From: an uncultured Schwartzia sp.
GTDB lineage: Bacteria > Bacillota > Negativicutes > Selenomonadales > Selenomonadaceae
Direction: 5' to 3'
NCBI GenBank assembly: GCA_905373705.1
Contig: CAJPUA010000016.1
Span: 1 to 9,946 of the forward strand
DNA: 9,946 nt
Shown in pieces: positions 1-5,980 of this stretch. A program made the translations under genes and the position numbers. Position 1 is the first letter of the stretch. Each line of letters starts with the position of its first letter. The notes beneath the pieces were generated by a model that was not told the DNA's origin, did no database searches, and saw only the letters and a program-made list of their open reading frames with translations.

Positions 1-1
1 T

Positions 2-757
2 ATTTTTCGAGTGGCTAAACGGCGCTGGCCGGGGATCCGGCTGGTGCTTTATCCGGCGTTAGTTCAGGGCGATGATTCCGCGGTGCAGATAGCGGAGGGA
101 ATTACCTTTTTTAACGAAAAATATCCGGTTGAGGTTCTGATTGTGGGGCGTGGCGGTGGGTCGGCCGAAGATTTATGGTCGTTTAACGAGGAGATCGTCG
201 TTCGAGCGGTTGCGGCTTCTCGTATACCTGTCATTTCAGCAGTGGGGCACGAAACGGATTATACGCTGACGGATTTCGCGGCGGATGTCAGGGCGGCGAC
301 GCCGTCACAAGCGGCGGAGTTGGCGCTTCCTGATGCGTCGGAGGTATTGCGCCATATTGAGAACTTACAAATTCGCCTGCAAAATTTTCGAAATACTTGG
401 TTGGAAAGAAAGCGGGAAAAGCTTGCGGTGCTTTTACGCCAACCTTTTTTTCAGGAACCGCAGAGATTTTTGCGGACGTGGCGACAGCGGCTGGATATCG
501 TAGAGGAACGATTTCGTCGGCTGACAAAAGAGCATTGCGCCGCTAAGAAGCAGCGAATGGCGTTTGCTTTGGAACAGCTGGAGCTTTTAAGCCCGGTGCG
601 CGTTTTGCGGCGCGGTTACGGGATCGTTTCTTCTCCGGGAGGTAAAGTGCTTCGAAGTGTCCGCCAAGCAAAGCAAGGGGATATGGTGGAGATTATGCTC
701 GCCGACGGGAGATTCTCAGCGAAAGTAACGGAAATACGGAAAGGAGCGGGAAAGTAA
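2..757 (+). CDS. xseA: Exodeoxyribonuclease VII large subunit, 5'-truncated by window edge
   Basis: This is the catalytic subunit of exonuclease VII, which degrades single-stranded DNA from both ends in repair and recombination. Only the last 251 codons are present. The reading frame is open from base 2, so the GTG at base 11 is an internal codon and not the start. The missing part should hold the N-terminal OB-fold and the beginning of the catalytic domain, since the family is usually about 400-450 residues. The visible part begins at the conserved KRRWP...YPALVQG segment. It continues with GRGGGS (from base 146), DLWSFN, GHETD (from base 245) and the DVRAATPSQAAE stretch, all family signatures. 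A charged helical region follows, then the conserved C-terminal RVLRRGYGIV segment. The stop codon shares one base with the xseB start (TAATG), which favours coupled synthesis of the two subunits. I see no broken motif. Confidence 0.97.
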   Translation: MFRVAKRRWPGIRLVLYPALVQGDDSAVQIAEGITFFNEKYPVEVLIVGRGGGSAEDLWSFNEEIVVRAVAASRIPVISAVGHETDYTLTDFAADVRAATPSQAAELALPDASEVLRHIENLQIRLQNFRNTWLERKREKLAVLLRQPFFQEPQRFLRTWRQRLDIVEERFRRLTKEHCAAKKQRMAFALEQLELLSPVRVLRRGYGIVSSPGGKVLRSVRQAKQGDMVEIMLADGRFSAKVTEIRKGAGK

Positions 758-999
758 TGCCGACGAAAAGAGAAGCCTCTTTTGAGGAATCACTGGCGGA
801 GTTGGAAGCGATTGTGGCAGATATGGAAAAAGGCGAACCGGATCTGGCGAAGCTGATGGAAAGTTACAGCCGTGGCGTGCGCTTGTCGCAAAAATGTACG
901 CAGGCGCTGGAGAGGGCAGAGAAAGCGATGGATCTGATGGTCAAGAAAACCCCGACCAGTAAAGTCGAAGAAATGGAATTGACGATAGAGGGAGATTGA
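757..999 (+). CDS. xseB: Exodeoxyribonuclease VII small subunit
   Basis: An 80-residue protein of the XseB family, the small helical subunit that binds along the XseA coiled coil to form active exonuclease VII. The family pattern is clear: FEESLAELEAIV at residues 9-20, then a short loop, then a YSRGVRLSQKC helix and an acidic C-terminus. The length is typical of the family. The ATG overlaps the xseA stop by one base, and GGAAAGGAG at 738-746 is a good ribosome binding site ten bases upstream, so the start is well supported. The gene is followed after seven bases by ispA. The protein has no catalytic residues of its own; its role is taken from the family and from its position next to xseA. 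Confidence 0.96.
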   Translation: MPTKREASFEESLAELEAIVADMEKGEPDLAKLMESYSRGVRLSQKCTQALERAEKAMDLMVKKTPTSKVEEMELTIEGD

Positions 1000-1006
1000 G
1001 CCGATC

Positions 1007-1885
1007 ATGCTCCAGGCAGAATGGAAGAAAAAGCGCGAATTGGTAGAGGCAGCGCTGATAAGAGAACTAGAGGCCGGGGAGACATTGAGCGCGACGTTGG
1101 CGGATTCGATGCGATATAGTCTGTTAGCGGGTGGCAAGCGGCTGCGCCCGATTCTTCTGATGGCTGCGGCGGAGGCCGTCGGTGGAAAAGGCGAGGATTA
1201 CCTGGCGACGGCGTGCGCTATCGAGATGATCCATACGTATTCGCTAATCCATGATGATCTGCCGTCGATGGATAATGACGATTACCGGCGGGGAAAGCTT
1301 ACCAATCATAAAATTTATGGCGCGGGCATGGCGACGCTTGCCGGGGATGCGCTTTTGACGCTCGCTTTTGAGGTCATGATGCGTCAGAGCGAGGCAACTG
1401 CCGCGGTGAAACTGGCTGTCGTGCGGGAAGTGAGCATGGCATCGGGACCGAATGGTATGGTGGGAGGACAGGCTATCGATCTGGAATCGGAAGGGCAACG
1501 TATCAGCCCGGATGATTTACGCCGTATGCACATGGGAAAGACGGGAGCGCTCTTTCGAGCGGCAATTCGCTGCGGGGCTTTTTTGGCTGGGGCGTCCGCA
1601 GCGGAGCTCAGGGCGCTGACCCGCTATGCGGAATCGTTTGGTTTTGCGTTTCAGATAACGGACGATATTTTAGACGTTACCGGGGAAGCGGCAGCGATTG
1701 GAAAGCCGGTGGGCAGTGACGAACGTAATCATAAATCGACGTATGTGACGCTGACTTCCTTAAGCGAAGCGCGGGAGATGGCGCGAAAAGCGGTGACAGA
1801 GGCGGTAGAAGCGCTGCATCCCTTAGGGAATAAGGCGGCCTTTTTGAGAGAATTGGCAGAATTTCTGCTGTCGCGAAAACAGTGA
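1007..1885 (+). CDS. ispA: Farnesyl diphosphate synthase (short-chain polyprenyl synthase)
   Basis: A cytosolic prenyltransferase of 292 residues that condenses dimethylallyl-PP with isopentenyl-PP to geranyl-PP and then farnesyl-PP, the precursor for undecaprenyl-PP and quinones. Visible motifs are GGKRLRP (42-48), which binds isopentenyl-PP, and the first aspartate-rich motif DDLPSMDNDD (83-92) with the DDx4D spacing of bacterial FPP synthases. GQAIDL (144-149), KTG (168-170) and the second aspartate motif FQITDDILD (215-223) follow. Residues Y78 and S79 just before the first motif match those of E. coli IspA and fit a C15 product, although a C20 product cannot be excluded from sequence alone. 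The ATG is seven bases after xseB, with GAGGGAG at 988-994 as a somewhat distant ribosome binding site. The gene directly precedes dxs, so both ends of the isoprenoid precursor route are co-expressed. Confidence 0.95.
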   Translation: MLQAEWKKKRELVEAALIRELEAGETLSATLADSMRYSLLAGGKRLRPILLMAAAEAVGGKGEDYLATACAIEMIHTYSLIHDDLPSMDNDDYRRGKLTNHKIYGAGMATLAGDALLTLAFEVMMRQSEATAAVKLAVVREVSMASGPNGMVGGQAIDLESEGQRISPDDLRRMHMGKTGALFRAAIRCGAFLAGASAAELRALTRYAESFGFAFQITDDILDVTGEAAAIGKPVGSDERNHKSTYVTLTSLSEAREMARKAVTEAVEALHPLGNKAAFLRELAEFLLSRKQ

Positions 1886-1891
1886 GCGGAC

Positions 1892-1896
1892 GGAGG
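1892..1896 (+). promoter_or_regulatory. Ribosome binding site that decides the dxs start
   Basis: GGAGG three bases before ATG 1900. It lies downstream of the alternative GTG at 1882, so it can only serve the ATG. The spacing is shorter than optimal, which leaves some doubt. recN has a similarly tight arrangement (GGAGG at 5973-5977, ATG at 5981). Confidence 0.6.
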
Positions 1897-1899
1897 ATC

Positions 1900-3774
1900 A
1901 TGACAAAAATTCTGGAAACGATCGAAGAACCGGGAATGCTTCACAATCTGTCGCTCTCCGAGATGGAGCAGCTGGCAGCGGAGCTTCGAGAATATATTAT
2001 TCAAACGGTGGCGGAGACAGGCGGTCATTTGGCTCCAAGTCTAGGAACGATTGAGCTGACGCTGGCTTTATATAGTGTTTTCAAATTGCCACGTGACAAA
2101 GTGATTTGGGATGTCGGTCATCAGGCTTACGCGCATAAGCTCTTGACGGGGCGGCACCTCTCCTTTGCCACGCTTCGCCAGTACGGTGGGATTACCGGCT
2201 TTCCTTCACGTGCGGAATCCCCATACGACGCTTTCGGCGTAGGGCACGCCAGCACGTCAATCTCAGCAGCGTTGGGCATGGCGATTGCCCGTGACTTGGC
2301 GGGATGCGGCGAGCACATCATCGCCGTTATTGGCGACGGGGCGATGACTGGGGGAGAAGCGTTTGAAGCGCTTAATCATGCCGGTCAGTTGGGAAAAAAT
2401 TTGATCGTTGTGCTTAATGATAATGGCATGAGCATTGATCATAATGTGGGGGCCATGTCAGAATATCTGTCCCGTCTTCGGGTCACTCCGCAGTACAATA
2501 AAGCCAAGAAGGATATTGAAGGCTTTTTGCGCAGTATTCCCCGGATCGGCGATACAGTTTTGAAAACGGCGGAATATATTAAAGACGGGGTTCGCTCGGT
2601 ACTGGTTCCGGGCGGAATTTTTGAAGAGATGGGCTTTACCTATGTAGGGCCTTTGGATGGGCACAATATTCAGCTCATGCAGGAAGTTTTCAGCGAAATT
2701 CGATTGATGGACGGTCCAGTTCTGGTACATGTTCATACGAAAAAGGGACGCGGCTACCTCCCGGCTGAGATTGAGCCGGATAAGTTTCACGGCGTAGGAA
2801 AATTTTCCGTGACGAGCGGCGAAGTTGAAAAAGATACGGGCGCTCCGCCCTCCTATACATCGGTATTCAGCCAAGCGTTGCTGGAACTGGCGGGGGAAAA
2901 TCCGGACGTCACGGCGATCACGGCGGCTATGCCGGGAGGGACAGGACTAAAAACGTTTGCGGAGAAATTTCCTGATAGATGTTTTGACGTTGGGATCGCT
3001 GAGGAGCACGCGGTTACGCTGGCCGCCGGGATGGCGGCGGCAGGGTGCAAACCGGTCGTTGCCATCTATTCGACGTTTCTTCAGCGTGCTTACGATCAGA
3101 TACTGCATGATGTTTGTCTGCAAAATCTGCCGGTAACTTTTTGTTTGGACCGCGCAGGGTTGGTGGGGGACGACGGGGCGACGCACCACGGCGTCTTTGA
3201 TCTCTCGTACCTGCGCCCTATGCCGAATTTAACGGTCATGGCGCCAAAGGATGAAAATGAACTCAGGCAGATGCTTTATACCGCGCTTCGGCTTCCCGGC
3301 CCGGCGGCGATCCGGTACCCCCGGGGATCCGGTAACGGGGTCGCGCTGACAGAAGGGTTCACTGCTTTGCCGGTCGGGAAAGCGGAAGTTTTACGGGAAG
3401 GAAAAGACGTATGGCTTTTGGCAATTGGTAGTATGGTAGCTCCGACCTTACGGGCGGCAGATATTTTAGCGGCGAAGGGAATGGATGTGGGGGTAGCCAA
3501 TATGCGTTTTGTAAAGCCGCTGGATGAAGCGCTGATTCTAAAACTCGCCGCAGCCGCGAAGCTTCTAGTGACCGTGGAAGAAAATGTTCTCGCGGGCGGC
3601 TTTGGCTCGGCGGTACTGGAATGTCTCGCTGCCGAGAGGTACGCTGCCTCCGTATTGCGACTGGGAATACCGGATCGCTTCATCGCTCAAGGAGAGAGGG
3701 CACTTTTGTGGAGGGAGTGCGGCCTGCTTCCGGAACAGATCGCTGCCTCTGTCCAGGAAAGGCTGGAACGGTGA
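1900..3774 (+). CDS. dxs: 1-deoxy-D-xylulose-5-phosphate synthase
   Basis: A thiamine-diphosphate enzyme that joins pyruvate and glyceraldehyde 3-phosphate to form DXP, the first step of the MEP isoprenoid pathway and also a precursor of thiamine and pyridoxal. With the ATG at 1900 it has 624 residues, the usual family length. Visible are the active-site histidine region GGHLAPSLGT (41-50), DVGHQAYAHK (71-80) and GHAST (115-119). The TPP/Mg site is GDGAMTGG (145-152) with NDN (173-175). The catalytic glutamate lies in DVGIAEEHAVT (E368), and DRAGLVGDDGATHHG (417-431) lies in the pyrimidine-binding domain. A transketolase C-terminal domain covers about 490-620. The GGAGG at 1892-1896 favours ATG 1900, although only three bases separate them. 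An in-frame GTG at 1882 overlaps the ispA stop (GTGA) and would add six residues, MSGRRI, but has no clear ribosome binding site. Confidence 0.97.
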   Translation: MTKILETIEEPGMLHNLSLSEMEQLAAELREYIIQTVAETGGHLAPSLGTIELTLALYSVFKLPRDKVIWDVGHQAYAHKLLTGRHLSFATLRQYGGITGFPSRAESPYDAFGVGHASTSISAALGMAIARDLAGCGEHIIAVIGDGAMTGGEAFEALNHAGQLGKNLIVVLNDNGMSIDHNVGAMSEYLSRLRVTPQYNKAKKDIEGFLRSIPRIGDTVLKTAEYIKDGVRSVLVPGGIFEEMGFTYVGPLDGHNIQLMQEVFSEIRLMDGPVLVHVHTKKGRGYLPAEIEPDKFHGVGKFSVTSGEVEKDTGAPPSYTSVFSQALLELAGENPDVTAITAAMPGGTGLKTFAEKFPDRCFDVGIAEEHAVTLAAGMAAAGCKPVVAIYSTFLQRAYDQILHDVCLQNLPVTFCLDRAGLVGDDGATHHGVFDLSYLRPMPNLTVMAPKDENELRQMLYTALRLPGPAAIRYPRGSGNGVALTEGFTALPVGKAEVLREGKDVWLLAIGSMVAPTLRAADILAAKGMDVGVANMRFVKPLDEALILKLAAAAKLLVTVEENVLAGGFGSAVLECLAAERYAASVLRLGIPDRFIAQGERALLWRECGLLPEQIAASVQERLER

Positions 3775-3782
3775 GGCGCACT

Positions 3783-4610
3783 ATGGGGAGAGAACGGCTG
3801 GATGTCCTCTTAGTCGAGCGCGGATTAGCAGAGAGCCGCGAGAAGGCAAAAACAACGATCATGGCCGGTCTGGTTCTGGTCGATGGGCAGAAGATGGATA
3901 AAGTTGGTACGATGGTTAAAAAAGAGGCGGGGCTTCGCGTTCTAGGCGATGCGATCCCTTACGTGAGTCGAGGGGGCCTGAAACTAGCCAAAGCCATCGA
4001 GTCCTTTGACATAGACCTGAAAGGACAGATCGTCGCTGATATCGGCGCTTCGACCGGCGGCTTTACAGATTGCGCTTTGCAAAACGGAGCGGTTCGAGTC
4101 TACGCCATCGATGTAGGATATGGTCAGCTGGCGTGGAAGCTGCGCTGTGATAAACGGGTCGTCAATATGGAGCGGACGAACATTCGTTACGTGACGCCGG
4201 AGGATATTGGCGAATCGCTGGACTTCGTTTCGATCGACGTCGCTTTTATTTCTCTGACAAAGGTCTTGGGAGCGGTACGGCGGCTCCTAAAGGCGCAGGG
4301 AGAGATTGTGGCGTTAATAAAGCCGCAGTTTGAAGCTGGACGGGAGCATGTGGGGAAAAAAGGCGTCGTGCGAGACGCCGGTATTCATGAGCAAGTCATC
4401 CGGGAGATCGTTGCGTTTAGCCGGTCGCTGCCACTGACGGTACTTGGAATGACGTATTCGCCCGTGAAGGGGCCGGAAGGGAATATCGAGTATCTCCTTT
4501 ATCTGACGACCGACATGGCGCGCTCCGATACGGTAACCGATGAAATCATAGGGCAGACCGTCACAGAGGCTCATCGGATACTCGACTGCCCATGCCCGGA
4601 AAAAGAATGA
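3783..4610 (+). CDS. tlyA: TlyA family 16S/23S rRNA 2'-O-methyltransferase
   Basis: A 275-residue protein of the TlyA (YqxC) family. Characterised members 2'-O-methylate C1409 of 16S rRNA and C1920 of 23S rRNA with S-adenosylmethionine, and their loss gives capreomycin and viomycin resistance; some homologues are reported as haemolysins. An S4 RNA-binding domain occupies about residues 4-60 (RLDVLLVERGLAESREKA). The FtsJ-type methyltransferase domain follows, starting at SRGGLKL (62-68) with the SAM motif ADIGASTGGFTDCAL (85-99). The expected catalytic tetrad is present as K67, D152 (SIDVAFISL), K180 (ALIKPQFEAG) and E236 (NIEYL). ATG 3783 is chosen because the protein then begins at the S4 domain as in relatives, with GGTGAGG at 3770-3776 as a binding site. 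A GTG at 3771 in the same frame overlaps the dxs stop (GTGA), has AGGAAAGG at 3755-3762 upstream, and would add four residues. The gene lies eight bases after dxs. Confidence 0.95.
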   Translation: MGRERLDVLLVERGLAESREKAKTTIMAGLVLVDGQKMDKVGTMVKKEAGLRVLGDAIPYVSRGGLKLAKAIESFDIDLKGQIVADIGASTGGFTDCALQNGAVRVYAIDVGYGQLAWKLRCDKRVVNMERTNIRYVTPEDIGESLDFVSIDVAFISLTKVLGAVRRLLKAQGEIVALIKPQFEAGREHVGKKGVVRDAGIHEQVIREIVAFSRSLPLTVLGMTYSPVKGPEGNIEYLLYLTTDMARSDTVTDEIIGQTVTEAHRILDCPCPEKE

Positions 4611-4640
4611 AGGATTTATTCATTAAAGGAGAGGACGGCA

Positions 4641-5495
4641 ATGCTGACAATAGCGGTATTTCCTAATATCGACAAAGAAAACGCCTCGATGGTACTGCGA
4701 CGTATCGTGAACTTTTATCAAGGGAAGGACGTCAAGCTGCTTATGCCAATGGACAGCGCCAGGTTTTTCCGCTATGAGGAATACGGAGTAGACGATATTG
4801 AGAATTATCCTATTGATATGGCGCTCAGCATCGGGGGAGACGGGACGCTCTTAGGGATATGCCGCCGTCTCTACGAGCGGGATATTCCGGTCTGCGGGAT
4901 CAATATCGGGACCTTCGGTTTTTTAGCAGATATTGAATTGCCGGAGATCGAAAGTAAACTGGAAAAGATTATTAAAGGGCAATATTATTTCGAGGAGCGG
5001 ATGCTGGTATCAGGCTTCGTCAAGAGCGGAGAAGATGATGAGCGGTTTCTCGGCCATGCGATTAACGATGTCGTCGTCACCAAAGGCGGAGTAGCCCGTA
5101 TGTTGCATCTGGGGTTGAGCGTAGATGGTTGTCGGGTTATGGACTACAAGGCGGACGGATTGATTGTCTCGACGGCGACAGGGTCGACAGCGTATTCTCT
5201 CTCGGCAGGCGGACCGATCATCAATCCAAAGATTAAAGTGTTGCTCTTGACGCCTATCTGTCCGCACACATTTAATGCGCGCCCGATGGTCATCGACGAA
5301 AATGACGAAGTGCGCATCCATATCGCGGCGCTTCATCAGGATATTATCGTCACCTTTGATGGTCAAGAGAGCTTCCGCCTTCTGCCGAGCGACGAGGTTA
5401 TCGTGAGAAAAGCGCCGCTTCCAACGAAAATCGTCAAATTTGACGATAAAAATTATTATCAGACCATTCGGACGAAACTCCTTTATAATGCGTGA
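4641..5495 (+). CDS. nadK: NAD kinase (ATP- or polyphosphate-dependent)
   Basis: This enzyme phosphorylates NAD to NADP and so sets the supply of reducing cofactor; it is cytosolic and 284 residues long, normal for the family. The diagnostic GGDGT motif is at 65-69, with D67 as the catalytic aspartate. It is followed by GINIGTFGFLADIE (86-99), the NAD-contacting ND pair (142-143) and the family block TATGSTAYSLSAGGPI (178-193). NIGTFGFL has Phe where many members have Leu, a mild variation. AAAGGAGAGG at 4625-4634 is a strong ribosome binding site for ATG 4641. The gene starts 30 bases after tlyA and ends 18 bases before argR. NadK between TlyA and ArgR is an arrangement known from clostridial-type genomes. 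The last 70 bases are AT-rich and hold an 18-bp perfect palindrome (5430-5447), described separately. Confidence 0.97.
   Translation: MLTIAVFPNIDKENASMVLRRIVNFYQGKDVKLLMPMDSARFFRYEEYGVDDIENYPIDMALSIGGDGTLLGICRRLYERDIPVCGINIGTFGFLADIELPEIESKLEKIIKGQYYFEERMLVSGFVKSGEDDERFLGHAINDVVVTKGGVARMLHLGLSVDGCRVMDYKADGLIVSTATGSTAYSLSAGGPIINPKIKVLLLTPICPHTFNARPMVIDENDEVRIHIAALHQDIIVTFDGQESFRLLPSDEVIVRKAPLPTKIVKFDDKNYYQTIRTKLLYNA
5430..5447. repeat. 18-bp perfect palindrome, possible operator
   Basis: The 18 bases ATCGTCAAATTTGACGAT read the same on both strands with no spacer. They encode residues IVKFDD near the end of nadK and sit 66 bases before the argR ATG. A second, weaker inverted repeat (GATAA/TTATC, 5445-5460, six-base loop) overlaps it. 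The length equals that of an ARG box (18 bp), but the half-site is not TGAAT/ATTCA, so I do not call it an ArgR site. It could bind another dimeric regulator or be chance within coding sequence. Confidence 0.35.
5484..5489 (+). promoter_or_regulatory. Candidate -10 hexamer upstream of argR
   Basis: A perfect TATAAT lies at the very end of nadK, 24 bases before the argR ATG. The sequence 16-18 bases upstream (AGACCA region, 5460-5467) is a poor -35 match, and there is no TG extension. Such hexamers occur by chance a few times in a window this size; another one at 8708-8713 sits inside the protease gene. This is a weak call for an internal promoter serving argR-recN. Confidence 0.2.
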
Positions 5496-5513
5496 GAAAG
5501 GCGGCAAAACGGC

Positions 5514-5969
5514 ATGAGGAAAACAAATCGCCAAGCGCGGATTAAAGACATCATTGAAAATAATATTATCGAAACGCAGGAGGAACTGGGGAGAATGCTG
5601 CGTCGTCAGCGCATTGAAGTGACACAGGCAACCGTTTCGCGCGATGTTAAGGAACTTATGCTGGTTAAGGTACCGATCGGCGACGGACGTTCCCGGTATG
5701 CTTTCCCGGCGGGCAATAACCGGCAATTTTCGCCGGAGCGGATGTCGCGAATGTTCCGGGACGCGGTCGTTGGGATTGATTACAGTGAAAATCTGATCGT
5801 CGTCAAGACTTTACCGGGAACGGCTAACGCGGTGGCTTCGACGCTTGACGGCGCCCGATGGCCGGAAATCATCGGTACGCTGGCGGGCGACGATAATATT
5901 CTGGTCGTCATAAAGCCGCGCCAAGCAGTAAAAAGAGTCGTGAAAAAACTGGCGGCGCTGACCGACTGA
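5514..5969 (+). CDS. argR: Arginine repressor ArgR/AhrC
   Basis: A 151-residue hexameric transcription regulator that, with L-arginine bound, represses arginine biosynthesis and often activates arginine catabolism. The N-terminal winged helix covers about residues 1-70. Its recognition helix region, TQATVSRDVKEL (37-48), is nearly invariant in the family. The C-terminal oligomerisation and arginine-binding domain shows PGTANAVASTLD (101-112) and GTLAGDDN (121-128). D126 and D127 correspond to the aspartate pair that contacts arginine. Length and motifs are intact. The ATG is 18 bases after nadK with AAAGGCGG at 5497-5504 as binding site. As in Bacillus (ahrC-recN), the gene is directly followed by recN. 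No arginine genes lie in the window, so its targets are elsewhere. A palindrome and a -10-like hexamer lie just upstream, but neither is a proven control site. Confidence 0.97.
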   Translation: MRKTNRQARIKDIIENNIIETQEELGRMLRRQRIEVTQATVSRDVKELMLVKVPIGDGRSRYAFPAGNNRQFSPERMSRMFRDAVVGIDYSENLIVVKTLPGTANAVASTLDGARWPEIIGTLAGDDNILVVIKPRQAVKRVVKKLAALTD

Positions 5970-5980
5970 GGTGGAGGCAA

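Noticed and set aside
11..13. GTG as a possible xseA start
   Set aside because: The frame is open upstream to base 2 and the codons before it match the conserved exonuclease VII sequence, so it is an internal valine codon.
766..783. Seven-pair hairpin AAAAGAG/CTCTTTT just after the xseB start
   Set aside because: The stem is mostly A-T, an alternative pairing competes (CCTC/GAGG), and short AT-rich stems are common. There is no sign that it affects translation.
3311..3334. A KpnI-SmaI-BamHI-like run resembling a cloning-vector polylinker, with a nine-base direct repeat (GATCCGGTA)
   Set aside because: It encodes IRYPRGSGNG, a conserved stretch of Dxs, in frame and with no break in the protein. 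It is natural coding sequence, and the repeat is a codon coincidence.
4356..4379. Minus-strand terminator-like hairpin (GGCGTC/GACGCC preceded on the + strand by six A) inside tlyA
   Set aside because: The bases encode KKGVVRDA, a conserved TlyA motif, so the pattern follows from the protein. No minus-strand gene exists here that would need a terminator.
5010..5726. A 238-codon open frame on the minus strand across nadK and argR
   Set aside because: It is antisense to two intact, well-conserved genes, has no recognisable domain and a composition typical of a shadow frame. Nothing suggests it is translated.
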